Positions 6,748 through 13,263 of a stretch of DNA of 22,841 nucleotides are shown in pieces. A model generated the notes under the pieces. That model searched no databases. It was not told where the DNA came from and saw only the letters and a list, made by a program, of their open reading frames with translations. Both the position numbers and the translations under genes were made by a program. This DNA comes from a virus: the IMG/VR virus record IMGVR_UViG_3300037560_000184, positions 1 through 22,841 of that record, one strand, 5' to 3'. How positions within the stretch are numbered: position 1 is the stretch's first letter; each line of letters opens with the position of its first letter.

Positions 6748-6776
6748 AATATAAAACAAAAGTTTTTCGTTGTCAA
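6748..6776 (-). promoter_or_regulatory. sigma70-type promoter for the recombination operon
   Basis: TTGACA at 6776-6771 and TATATT at 6753-6748 are separated by exactly 17 bases, with transcription expected to start near 6741. It lies in the gap between the lipoprotein gene and the pentapeptide gene and reads into the structured leader. Confidence 0.7.
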
Positions 6777-6800
6777 TAGTTTTTTTAAAAAAAGTTCCAA

Positions 6801-7580
6801 TTATTCAGCGAAACAATAACCCCCTAATGTTAAGCAATCAGTTTTGGAGTAATAATATGAAGTTGGATTACATATTCCATTTGTCTTATAGATATTCACA
6901 GAGAGTCTTCCGTTGAAAATAAGATCACCGTAATATAAAGATGGGGAACTTGTTGCAAAAGAATTGCAAGCAGAGCTTGAGCTGTATTCACTCCCATATT
7001 GCCCATAATTGTTCCTAATCGAATACACACCATATGCGCTGCCATACAAGCCATCTGGATTGTGGATTGACTCTGATTCAGAGGCATCACAAGACCAGCA
7101 CCCTAAATATTCATCAATATTACCAAATATATCCAGAGAATACACATTCAACGGTGGTATTACAGTAGCTTCTATTAATACTGCATCAACTAAGCTTTCA
7201 GTATTTCCATTACTCACAATAAGGCTTACAATGTACTCTCCTACCACGTCTGGAGTAAAAACAAGGAGTATGTTATTTGGATCAGATAATAAAACTGAAC
7301 TTTCAGGCGGCAAAGATGTCATTTCCCATTTATAATTTAATTCTTCTCCATCAGGATCAATGCTTTTACTGCCGTTTAGAATGACCTCTACTCCTATGTA
7401 TACAGTTTGATCGGGGCCTGCATTCGCCGTAGGAGGAACAATGTCATCCTCTACGGTATCGGAAGAGGAGCTTCCCCAACCACTATCACCTCCGCTTTTT
7501 TTGTTCTCACCACAACCCACCAATAAACATATTAATATTATAAACATTAATCCTATCTTCTTCATTACGACTCTTTTCAT
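6801..7580 (-). CDS. accessory lipoprotein with PKD-like domain and YLGCxxC-type C-terminal domain
   Basis: The 259-residue product starts after AAAGGAG. Residues 1-23 form a lipoprotein signal: basic start, hydrophobic IGLMFIILICLLVG and lipobox LVGC with Cys23 as the acyl-accepting residue. A Ser/Gly linker follows. Residues about 48-140 are a PKD/Ig-like domain (PTANAGPDQTVYIG, NGSKSIDPDGEELNYKW, GEYIVSLIVSNG). The C-terminal part has YLGCWSC (about 158-164) and repeated YGS/YSS aromatic-serine motifs. I recognise this kind of domain from bacterial surface or secreted proteins of unknown function. It probably sits on an outer or inner membrane facing the periplasm or surface. Placed alone between early operons, it fits a moron gene that alters the host envelope. 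That role is inference. Confidence 0.8.
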   Translation of the reverse strand: MKRVVMKKIGLMFIILICLLVGCGENKKSGGDSGWGSSSSDTVEDDIVPPTANAGPDQTVYIGVEVILNGSKSIDPDGEELNYKWEMTSLPPESSVLLSDPNNILLVFTPDVVGEYIVSLIVSNGNTESLVDAVLIEATVIPPLNVYSLDIFGNIDEYLGCWSCDASESESIHNPDGLYGSAYGVYSIRNNYGQYGSEYSSSSACNSFATSSPSLYYGDLIFNGRLSVNIYKTNGICNPTSYYYSKTDCLTLGGYCFAE

Positions 7581-7631
7581 AACTTTTCTCCTTTATTTTT
7601 ATAAGTGTTTGTATCCAGGTCAACCTTTTTT

Positions 7632-7659
7632 CCCTTTTCCCCCCTTTTCCCCCCTTCCC
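7632..7659 (-). other. G-quadruplex motif upstream of the lipoprotein gene
   Basis: On the - strand four G-tracts (3, 6, 6 and 3 G) are separated by short A-only loops of 2 and 4 bases. They lie within the untranslated stretch before the lipoprotein start at 7580. This meets the usual quadruplex pattern and would be present in the mRNA as well as the DNA strand. A weak promoter-like pair, TTGACC (7623-7618) and TATAAA (7603-7598), lies just downstream but has only 14 bases of spacing. Confidence 0.5.
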
Positions 7660-7712
7660 TAATCTTAAAAAATTTATCAACCACTCCTTTGGTCGAATTG
7701 CTGTTGTATTAT

Positions 7713-8012
7713 CTAAACAAATGATTTTTTCTTTTCTTCCATTTTTGTCAGACATTCATCAATTTCAATATCAAACAGCTCAATCAGCTTCTCATCACTC
7801 CAATCTCCGTTGCCAGGGACTCTCTTCCAGATATCGGTCAGAGGGTCAAGCCAATAATATAAGCATACATGTAGCCCGCTCCCGTTAATGACTACCACAA
7901 GGTGCGACTTATATTCAATATTGTCCTTCCCTGTAAAAAAAGACCTTCCCGTCAGGCATACATCACTGCTTCCCTCACGACACAGTTTCGCTATTTTGTT
8001 GATTCGGTCCAT
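7713..8012 (-). CDS. hypothetical protein, 99 residues
   Basis: The start at 8012 follows one of the five GGAGGATTGAGAG junctions. The product is mixed alpha/beta. CLTGRSFFTGKDNIEYKSHL and LHVCLYYWLDPLTDIW suggest paired strands, followed by a C-terminal charged helix. No family is recognised. It is the last gene of its cluster before the stretch that leads to the lipoprotein. Confidence 0.7.
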   Translation of the reverse strand: MDRINKIAKLCREGSSDVCLTGRSFFTGKDNIEYKSHLVVVINGSGLHVCLYYWLDPLTDIWKRVPGNGDWSDEKLIELFDIEIDECLTKMEEKKKSFV

Positions 8013-8015
8013 CTC

Positions 8016-8165
8016 TCAATCCTCCTTCAGTGCTTGTTCTTTCTTGAGGTGGTTCCCAGGAGAAAAAATTTCCAAGTAATGATCATTAGGACACTCCATA
8101 TAGTTTTGTTCGTTTTCGCTATATACTTTTTTCATTATTTTCCCGCAAAATAAACATTTTTCCAT
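8016..8165 (-). CDS. 49-residue zinc-ribbon-like peptide, paralog of the N-terminus at 8732-9127
   Basis: The start at 8165 follows a GGAGGATTGAGAG junction, and the stop lies within the next copy of that junction. The peptide begins MEKCLFCGKIM and continues to YMECPNDH. This gives a CxxC plus Cys/His set fit for zinc binding. It is nearly identical to the first 30 residues of the 131-residue protein at 8732-9127, and 46 bases of DNA around the starts are identical in the two. After that the sequences diverge, ending here with KEDLKED-like acidic residues (KEQALKED). Function is unknown. Confidence 0.7.
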   Translation of the reverse strand: MEKCLFCGKIMKKVYSENEQNYMECPNDHYLEIFSPGNHLKKEQALKED

Positions 8166-8178
8166 CTCTCAATCCTCC
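8080..8178. repeat. 99-bp direct repeat, left copy
   Basis: It aligns without gaps to 9042-9140. The last 46 bases (8133-8178 with 9095-9140) are identical and include the ribosome binding site, start codon and first ten codons of two genes. The remaining part differs at scattered positions, more than half of them conserved. Confidence 0.85.
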
Positions 8179-8207
8179 AAAATTGTTTGGTTAACCTACA
8201 ATATCGC

Positions 8208-8477
8208 CTATTTTGTGACCCTTAACTTCTCCTCTAAAAATTTCTGTAACAATATCAACGCGGTTGTGTTTGGAGGACCTCCGTTCCTGGACTGGTCCCA
8301 GTTGTCAATTGTGGAGGTAGCCACACCCATCATTGCAGCAAAAGCTGGCTTTTTCATTTTGAGTTGTTTCCGGGCTTTTTTCATTCCGGTCCCATAGCCC
8401 ATAGTTTCGCCGGCATCATCCACAAACACAGGTATGCCGTAGGAACTGCTGGGGTGGTCTGTTGTCAGTTTAATCAT
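8208..8477 (-). CDS. XRE/HTH-type regulator or DNA-binding protein
   Basis: This 89-residue protein has a strong ribosome binding site (AAAGGAG). Its first 27 residues, with DHPSSSYGIPVFVDDAGET, resemble a segment seen in many phage proteins. Residues about 33-75 form an HTH_3-like domain: KKARKQLKMKKPAFAAMMGVA then TSTIDNWDQSRNGGP, with the recognition helix TSTIDNWDQ. It resembles antitoxin- or repressor-like HTH proteins. It is the only clear regulator in the window and could act on the palindromic sites at 13028-13042 or 13306-13318, but this is a guess. Confidence 0.75.
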   Translation of the reverse strand: MIKLTTDHPSSSYGIPVFVDDAGETMGYGTGMKKARKQLKMKKPAFAAMMGVATSTIDNWDQSRNGGPPNTTALILLQKFLEEKLRVTK

Positions 8478-8501
8478 TTCTTCTCCTTTCTTTTCAATCG
8501 G

Positions 8502-8717
8502 TTATTTACCAATATTGAGATTAAACCACCCTACTATCATTTCGACAGGGGGAACGAGCAAACCCGCCGTATGTATTACTTCTGCCTTATATGGGGCTTC
8601 AAAATCACATTGTGTCAATTTAATAATGTTTTTCACATATCCCGTCCCTGCAAAAATAAGTACAATAAATAAAAACCCCATTAATTTAATAGATGTACAC
8701 CCTTTCTGATTCTTCAT
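8502..8717 (-). CDS. small membrane protein, 71 residues
   Basis: GGGAGG lies 7 bases before ATG 8717. A short basic N-terminus is followed by one transmembrane helix, about residues 12-28 (LMGFLFIVLIFAGTGYV). The conserved tail contains LTQCDFEAPYKAEVIHTAG and LLVPPVEMIVGWFN. I recognise this tail pattern from small phage and prophage inner-membrane proteins without known role. Possible roles include superinfection exclusion, which is inference only. Confidence 0.75.
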   Translation of the reverse strand: MKNQKGCTSIKLMGFLFIVLIFAGTGYVKNIIKLTQCDFEAPYKAEVIHTAGLLVPPVEMIVGWFNLNIGK

Positions 8718-8731
8718 TTCAACCTCCCGTT

Positions 8732-9127
8732 TTAATCAATTTTAAAATCTGACGGCTTGACCTGCTCAAGCTCTGTCCGGTCAATTTTTTTCTGTGCTGA
8801 TTCAAGCCATTTCTCTCTATGTAATTCTAAAATCCTCCTGAAAATAGTTGAATCAATAGTTTGTCCGTGCTGTAAGGATAATTCTTTCATTACTTCTTTT
8901 TCTACTGCCGCTCTGCCGCCGTCAAACATAACATACGGCTGCTCTCCTCCATCCATTTCTCTCTCCAATTTGGCTAAAAGCCTGATACCTTCGTTGTTTA
9001 TTTTCATTGTTTCCTTTCTTTTAGAAAAAATTAACTCTTCATGACCGTCAGGACATTCCATATGGTCCTGTTCGTTTTCGCTATACAGGAACGTCATTAT
9101 TTTCCCGCAAAATAAACATTTTTCCAT
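8732..9127 (-). CDS. zinc-ribbon/helical fusion protein, 131 residues
   Basis: The N-terminus (MEKCLFCGKIM, then MECPDGH) is a small zinc ribbon, nearly the same as the separate 49-residue protein at 8016-8165. The rest begins at a second methionine, residue 41 (position 9007). That ATG has its own good ribosome binding site (AAAGGAAAC), and MKINNEGIRLLAKLEREMDGG looks like a natural protein start. The remainder is helical and charged to the end. So either one fused protein or two products (131 and 91 residues) are made. Start 9127 follows the repeated junction. Function is unknown. Confidence 0.7.
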   Translation of the reverse strand: MEKCLFCGKIMTFLYSENEQDHMECPDGHEELIFSKRKETMKINNEGIRLLAKLEREMDGGEQPYVMFDGGRAAVEKEVMKELSLQHGQTIDSTIFRRILELHREKWLESAQKKIDRTELEQVKPSDFKID

Positions 9128-9140
9128 CTCTCAATCCTCC
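9042..9140. repeat. 99-bp direct repeat, right copy
   Basis: Partner of 8080-8178; the 46-bp identical core here is 9095-9140. See the left copy for the alignment. Confidence 0.85.
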
Positions 9141-9356
9141 TTATTAATGTTGGTTGCTGTAAAAAATTTTGACGGGTAATCCATCTCTGACTCAGGATCA
9201 CTGGTAATCCATCTGTCAAATGCTACAGGGTCTTTCTTTTCAAGCTCACCCATTAATGCCTCTCTGACTTCAGATATTCCATCATCATTCAATTTATTTG
9301 TGCATTCAAATAATGTGCATAGGTCGCCAATGCTTTTTTCTTTTATTTTGTATCAT
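9131..9356 (-). pseudogene. small gene interrupted by a one-base frameshift in an A6 run
   Basis: A strong GGAGGG ribosome binding site precedes ATG 9356, but that frame stops after 16 codons (MIQNKRKKHWRPMHII). Shifting by one base in the run of six A (9334-9339 as T on the + strand) opens a good frame. That frame reads SIGDLCTLFECTNKLNDDG, then VAFDRWITSDPESEMDYP, and ends NINKED at stop 9133-9131, inside a repeated junction. The open frame itself has no ATG and no ribosome binding site. The product would be about 74 residues. Options are a sequence error, a real mutation or slippage; the length of the A run fits each. Confidence 0.6.
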
Positions 9357-9367
9357 TTCAAACCCTC

Positions 9368-11146
9368 CTAAGTAATGACAAGCATAGCAACATTGACATT
9401 TGTTCCTGACTCAGCGAAAGACCCCTGCGGCAAAGCTACCCAGTAGTCAGCTATTGCCTGGAGTAGTTTTTGTTGTCTTGGACCATTGGCGCATAAAGCC
9501 ACCAGCTTTCCCCCTTCCCTTAAAAACTCCTTAGCATGTAAAATATGTTTGATATCTTCACCATTCTTGTAAGGAGGATTCATAATTATGCGGTCAAATT
9601 TTCCAAGGTTCCCGTTACATTCCAGGAAGTCAGAATTTTCTACCACACAGCTTTCATGCTTTTGCCGTAACTGTTCAGAAAGAGAGTGATTGATCTCCAC
9701 TGCTGTTATTTCGGTCTTAATCCCGGTCTCTTCTATGGCAGCAATAAGATTGCCGGTTCCAGCGCTTGGTTCTAAAATCGTCATGTTGCTATCAATGTCT
9801 GCCAATTCAACCATGTTTTCCGCGATGCTTGGAGGTGTTGGAAACAGTTGAGGAGCAACGGAAATTTTCACACCTGCTTTTAAGGTGTCTTTCATGGCCT
9901 CAAATTCGTCTCCTTCGCTGTCTTCTTGTGGTTGTGGACTGTCAGTTATGGCCTGAAGTTTTTCCGGGAGTTCCTCAGCAGGACTCTCTTTTGCCGCTGC
10001 TACAGGTTTTTCATGGACCTTAGAATCAGTCAAAAAAATACAATAGAAAGATGATTTTATTAGCGCTGTTTTAATGCGGTGACTGCCCTCAATGGGCCGT
10101 GTTCCTCTGTGTTCGCTGTAGATTTGGGAGTAGTCCGCTTTTGTCATTTCGCGTTGAGGATATAAAGAAAATGATCCCCTGTTATACATATTTTCAACCT
10201 GTATCCCTTCGGAAGCCCGATAATTACACAGTGGCAACTGTTTTGGCCTGGGTTTTTTTGCTATTAATTCGCTGGCTCCCTGAGCTGCCAGCATGGCTTT
10301 TTCATAGGTCAGCCGGTTGTTGTAGTGATTTATCCATCTATCACATAATGCTATGACTCTATGTTTATGGGGAATTGACAGAGCCTTTGCCTGTTCAGGC
10401 GTTATTATCTCTCCAGAAAGCGCCGACCACAAACATTGTGAGCCTTCATATTGAGAGGCGGTTTCTGGTCTGGGATAATCAGCCAAAGAAAAGCAATAAT
10501 GTCCATGATTATCAACAGTGTTTGCTATTTTTAGCGCCCATGTTTTTGTCAAGGGAGGAGTGCCCCATAGATCAATACATTTTAAGGCGTGTTTCTTTGA
10601 TCTTTCGTCCTTGCGTTTTTCAGCCTCAATTTTTTTAATCCTTCTGGCCCTGACCCCTGGCAGCTCTTTATATTTGGCATGTTCAATTGCTCCTGCTGCA
10701 CGGTCTTCCCAGTATTGTGATGTTTCCCATAAGCTGACTGCCTTTCTCAGGCCGTTTTCAATTTTTTCAGCGTCTTTCCGGGCTTTCCTTTCGCTGTGAT
10801 GACCAATAAGGATAGGTTGTCCGAATGGAATATGTTTCGTAATAGATTTAACGTGCTTTTTTGTCTGCTGTGCTTCGGACAACCTTTTTTCGCTGTATCC
10901 CTCAAACCGACCGGCCCTCTCTTCTGCACGTTCAGCCAGGGTGGTGTCCTCATCTCCGATATCTCCGCAAAACTGGAGTAATAAATTTTCTCGGCCAGGT
11001 GTCCACATAGGCGCTACAAAAAGTTTTTGTGCAGGCGCCCATTTAAAACCCGCTTTCCTGAATCTGTTGTAATCTTCAGCACTCAGGCGGTTTGCAGGGT
11101 AAAATCTCAATTTGTTGTCTTCTGGTGAATATGTCGCTTTGTCCAT
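9368..11146 (-). CDS. DUF3560 - adenine-specific DNA methyltransferase fusion
   Basis: This 592-residue protein has two parts. The N-terminal half (about 1-330) has the DUF3560 look: RFYPANRLSAEDYNRFRKAG, FKWAPAQKLFVAPMWTP and a long Arg/Lys/Glu-rich helix around 100-190 with AERAEERAGRFEGYSEKR. The C-terminal part is a class I methyltransferase with motif I EPSAGTGN at 459-466 and catalytic motif IV NPPY at 523-526. These identify an N6-adenine (or N4-cytosine) amino-methyltransferase using S-adenosylmethionine. No restriction enzyme is nearby, so it is probably an orphan enzyme protecting phage DNA from host restriction. The target sequence cannot be read from the gene. Confidence 0.88.
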   Translation of the reverse strand: MDKATYSPEDNKLRFYPANRLSAEDYNRFRKAGFKWAPAQKLFVAPMWTPGRENLLLQFCGDIGDEDTTLAERAEERAGRFEGYSEKRLSEAQQTKKHVKSITKHIPFGQPILIGHHSERKARKDAEKIENGLRKAVSLWETSQYWEDRAAGAIEHAKYKELPGVRARRIKKIEAEKRKDERSKKHALKCIDLWGTPPLTKTWALKIANTVDNHGHYCFSLADYPRPETASQYEGSQCLWSALSGEIITPEQAKALSIPHKHRVIALCDRWINHYNNRLTYEKAMLAAQGASELIAKKPRPKQLPLCNYRASEGIQVENMYNRGSFSLYPQREMTKADYSQIYSEHRGTRPIEGSHRIKTALIKSSFYCIFLTDSKVHEKPVAAAKESPAEELPEKLQAITDSPQPQEDSEGDEFEAMKDTLKAGVKISVAPQLFPTPPSIAENMVELADIDSNMTILEPSAGTGNLIAAIEETGIKTEITAVEINHSLSEQLRQKHESCVVENSDFLECNGNLGKFDRIIMNPPYKNGEDIKHILHAKEFLREGGKLVALCANGPRQQKLLQAIADYWVALPQGSFAESGTNVNVAMLVIT

Positions 11147-11235
11147 GATATAATCCTTTCAGTGGTGGTCATGTGTGTGCTGTCGAGGCGTTTACACATA
11201 TCCAGTTATGGTTGCCCCTCTTCGGATGGGGTTAC

Positions 11236-11619
11236 TTATGCAAGAATTTTTGTAATTTGAGTTATCAAATTATGTGCCTTAATATAGTTTTTGCTATTCT
11301 GTGCTTTTTCTATTTTTTCCATTAGGTTGAGGATTATGCATAATTCTGATAGCGTTGCTGTTATAGCTATAGGGTCATCCCCACATAAAAAGGTTCCCAC
11401 TGGGCTACCTAAAACATCAACATGGACCGGGACCGGGTGTGTGACATATCCGGGGTGCATGTTGCCTTTTTCATCACATACCAAACAATCACCGATGTTT
11501 TTACACCCGTCAGCGTAACTGGCAGGAGAAAAACAGTCATATTTTTTGTTATCAGGATCATAGATATGCCCTTTTTTTGCCTTGTAGATTATTCCTGAAA
11601 CCATCTTTTTTTTGCCCAT
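11236..11619 (-). CDS. hypothetical protein, 127 residues
   Basis: The start at 11619 follows a GGAGGATTGAGAG junction. The product has CKNIGDCLVCDEKGNMHPGY near residues 39-58, with three cysteines and a His that could form a metal site. The C-terminal part is helical with NLMEKIEKAQNSKNYIKAHN. No family is recognised. About 90 bases without a gene separate it from the methyltransferase. They contain a C(UUCG)G-type hairpin (CCCC...GGGG, about 11215-11231) but no U-run, so it is not called a terminator. Confidence 0.7.
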   Translation of the reverse strand: MGKKKMVSGIIYKAKKGHIYDPDNKKYDCFSPASYADGCKNIGDCLVCDEKGNMHPGYVTHPVPVHVDVLGSPVGTFLCGDDPIAITATLSELCIILNLMEKIEKAQNSKNYIKAHNLITQITKILA

Positions 11620-11622
11620 CTC

Positions 11623-11991
11623 TCAATCCTCCTCATGGATTTGTTTGTTTTTTCTCTCGTCTATGTTTTTCTCGACCGCCTGACGTTTTTCCCGGAGAGC
11701 CTGACGTTTTTCCAGCTCCCCTGCTGGCAGTAGCCGGTTCCATTTTTTTTCGATTTCAAAATCCTCTGCCATGTGGGTGCCGGAGTAGATGTCCAGGGCC
11801 GTGTCATACCGGATGGAGTCGCCATCATTGTCGTACAGCCTCCAATGCTCACAGGATTGGGTTTTTTTCAGTGCCATCAGAATGGTTTTCCGGGCACTGC
11901 TCGCACCCGCTATAGTGTTGAGTATTATTGGCGATCCATCACCATTCCATGTGTTGTGTGATACCTGCTCTACAAAAAAATTATCTTTCAT
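11623..11991 (-). CDS. hypothetical protein, 122 residues
   Basis: The start at 11991 has AAAGGAGGAAA upstream; a longer frame at 12009 lacks it. The N-terminal two thirds contain VSHNTWNGDGSPIILNTIAG and SCEHWRLYDNDGDSIRYDTA. The C-terminus is a basic helix with two similar segments, RQALREKRQAV and ERKNKQ, and the gene ends EED. The stop is part of a repeated junction. No family is recognised. Confidence 0.7.
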   Translation of the reverse strand: MKDNFFVEQVSHNTWNGDGSPIILNTIAGASSARKTILMALKKTQSCEHWRLYDNDGDSIRYDTALDIYSGTHMAEDFEIEKKWNRLLPAGELEKRQALREKRQAVEKNIDERKNKQIHEED

Positions 11992-12097
11992 TTTTTTCCT
12001 CCTTTTCATCTTCTAATTCATCCGCATATTGATCCGCCCATGATTGCCATACACCATACCCGGCCTTCATGTATTCTTGAAAATCTGAATAGTTCAT
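11981..12097 (-). CDS. 38-residue small protein
   Basis: The ATG at 12097 follows a perfect GGAGGATTGAGAG junction, and the end overlaps the next gene's start by 11 bases. The peptide (MNYSDFQEYMKAGYGVWQSW and then an acidic, lysine-bearing tail) is aromatic at the N-terminus and strongly charged at the C-terminus. The tail codons contain the ribosome binding site AAAGGAGG of the next gene. Function is unknown. Support comes from the junction and tight packing rather than from similarity. Confidence 0.55.
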   Translation of the reverse strand: MNYSDFQEYMKAGYGVWQSWADQYADELEDEKEEKNER

Positions 12098-12100
12098 CTC

Positions 12101-12658
12101 TCAATCCTCCAATTCGACCGGGTGTCCGCCATACCCTATTGCAAATGTTGTTCCAACGCCAATGCCTATCAACTTTTTTAAATATTTCACAAATGCAGTA
12201 TATTGATGTGTCCCCTCAGCAAACGGGACGCCCGGTTTAAGTCCGGATTCTGAAAAACGGATCAGGCGTTTAACCCCATTATCATATGTTAGTACATGCC
12301 CGTCACGGTCATGCGTTAGTGTCGGTGTCACAAATGTGTTTTTTTTCTTCAATTCTTTCAAAAAAGTTGTCCAATTTAATTTTTTCTCGGTCCAATCTGT
12401 GACAGGGCGTACATCCAGGTGATTCATAATGTCGAATTGTTTGTAAGCTTCCGTGGACCTGGCGTGGCTTTGTTCACATTTTTCTATAGCCTCTTTTTTT
12501 GTTGCACATGTGAGTATTGGTGTCCGGTAGGAGCATCGGCTATCCCTGTCCATTTGCACTAGTACTTCCATCTGAGCCACAGTGCCGTACACATGCGACC
12601 CCTCAGAGTTATAGCCCCGTGGGGAGTAGAATGTCATTTGATATTTTTCTGTTTCCAT
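12101..12658 (-). CDS. hypothetical protein, 185 residues
   Basis: The start follows GGAGGAATGAG, a variant of the repeated junction. The N-terminal half reads METEKYQMTFYSPRGYNSEG and has a beta-rich look. The middle has WTEKKLNWTTFLKELKKKN and a HDRDGHVLTYDNGVKRLIRF strand pair. The C-terminal end is IGIGVGTTFAIGYGGHPVELED. No family is recognised. The final codons (GAG GAT TGA) belong to the junction before the 38-residue gene. Confidence 0.7.
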   Translation of the reverse strand: METEKYQMTFYSPRGYNSEGSHVYGTVAQMEVLVQMDRDSRCSYRTPILTCATKKEAIEKCEQSHARSTEAYKQFDIMNHLDVRPVTDWTEKKLNWTTFLKELKKKNTFVTPTLTHDRDGHVLTYDNGVKRLIRFSESGLKPGVPFAEGTHQYTAFVKYLKKLIGIGVGTTFAIGYGGHPVELED

Positions 12659-12670
12659 CTCATTCCTCCT

Positions 12671-12982
12671 TTAGTTTAGTTTCTTTATTTGATCCGTGGC
12701 AATCCAGATCACTGTTTTTCCAAAACTTGCTTGACTTACGGATGGCTCGCTCAATTCCATCTGAAAAAGATAACAGAGTGTTTGAGTTTCCGATATCACA
12801 CCATTCTCGCGGACATCAAGTATTGTTCCGACTATTTCTGAAACTTTTCCCGTATCTCTGTGTATTTGAAAAACACTCACAGAGTCCCCAAGGTCTACCT
12901 GTTGTTTTTTAGTTTTCCAGTGTTTTGCTAAGAATCCGTCTTTTGTTTTTTCTGGTTGTTCTGATGCCAGGGTATATTTCAT
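12671..12982 (-). CDS. first gene of the leftward early operon, hypothetical, 103 residues
   Basis: The start at 12982 has GGAGG 6-7 bases upstream. A longer frame begins at 13066, inside the promoter, and is rejected. The product is beta-rich: VDLGDSVSVFQIHRDTGK then SEIVGTILDVRENGVISE, as in SH3-like or small barrel proteins, and it ends FGKTVIWIATDQIKKLN. No family is recognised. It lies directly downstream of the operator-covered promoter, so it will be the earliest product of that operon. Confidence 0.7.
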   Translation of the reverse strand: MKYTLASEQPEKTKDGFLAKHWKTKKQQVDLGDSVSVFQIHRDTGKVSEIVGTILDVRENGVISETQTLCYLFQMELSEPSVSQASFGKTVIWIATDQIKKLN

Positions 12983-13027
12983 TTCAAATCCTCCAAAAAA
13001 GTTAAAAAATAATACGCTTGTTGCTCT

Positions 13028-13062
13028 ACCTACAATGTAGGTCATAAGCGTATCTTTGTCAA
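13028..13062 (-). promoter_or_regulatory. leftward promoter with palindromic operator over the -10
   Basis: TTGACA (13062-13057) and TACATT (13039-13034) have 17-base spacing. The perfect palindrome ACCTAC-AAT-GTAGGT (13028-13042) covers the -10 box, so a bound repressor would block the promoter. A second pair of arms, ATACGCTT (13012-13019) and AAGCGTAT (13046-13053), flanks the region. Confidence 0.6.
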
Positions 13063-13263
13063 GCATTTATTTTACTCTTTTTTAAATTAATTTCTAAATC
13101 ACGTTTAATCAATGAGTTAGGGTGTTATTCTTTTTAAAGTTTTTTCTGGGGAATTTGAGATAGAGAATCTTCCATGACAATGTTAATTATTGTTCCCTCA
13201 ATTGTGGAGGGAAAAATTAACATGAATCAAACATACTGACGCACTACCAATTTACGTCACCAC

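Noticed and set aside
6631-6819. + strand reading frame of 62 codons across the leader
   Set aside because: No ribosome binding site, unlikely codon content, and it overlaps the structured leader and promoter on the other strand.
7507-7755. - strand frame of 82 codons before the lipoprotein
   Set aside because: No good ribosome binding site, overlaps genes at both ends and is translated through the G-rich tract.
9007-9127. Treating the zinc-ribbon part as a separate gene with its own stop
   Set aside because: No stop separates it from the downstream part; it is kept as one frame with a noted internal start.
11147-11235. Possible terminator between 11146 and 11236
   Set aside because: A good UUCG-type hairpin is present but without a U-run on either strand.
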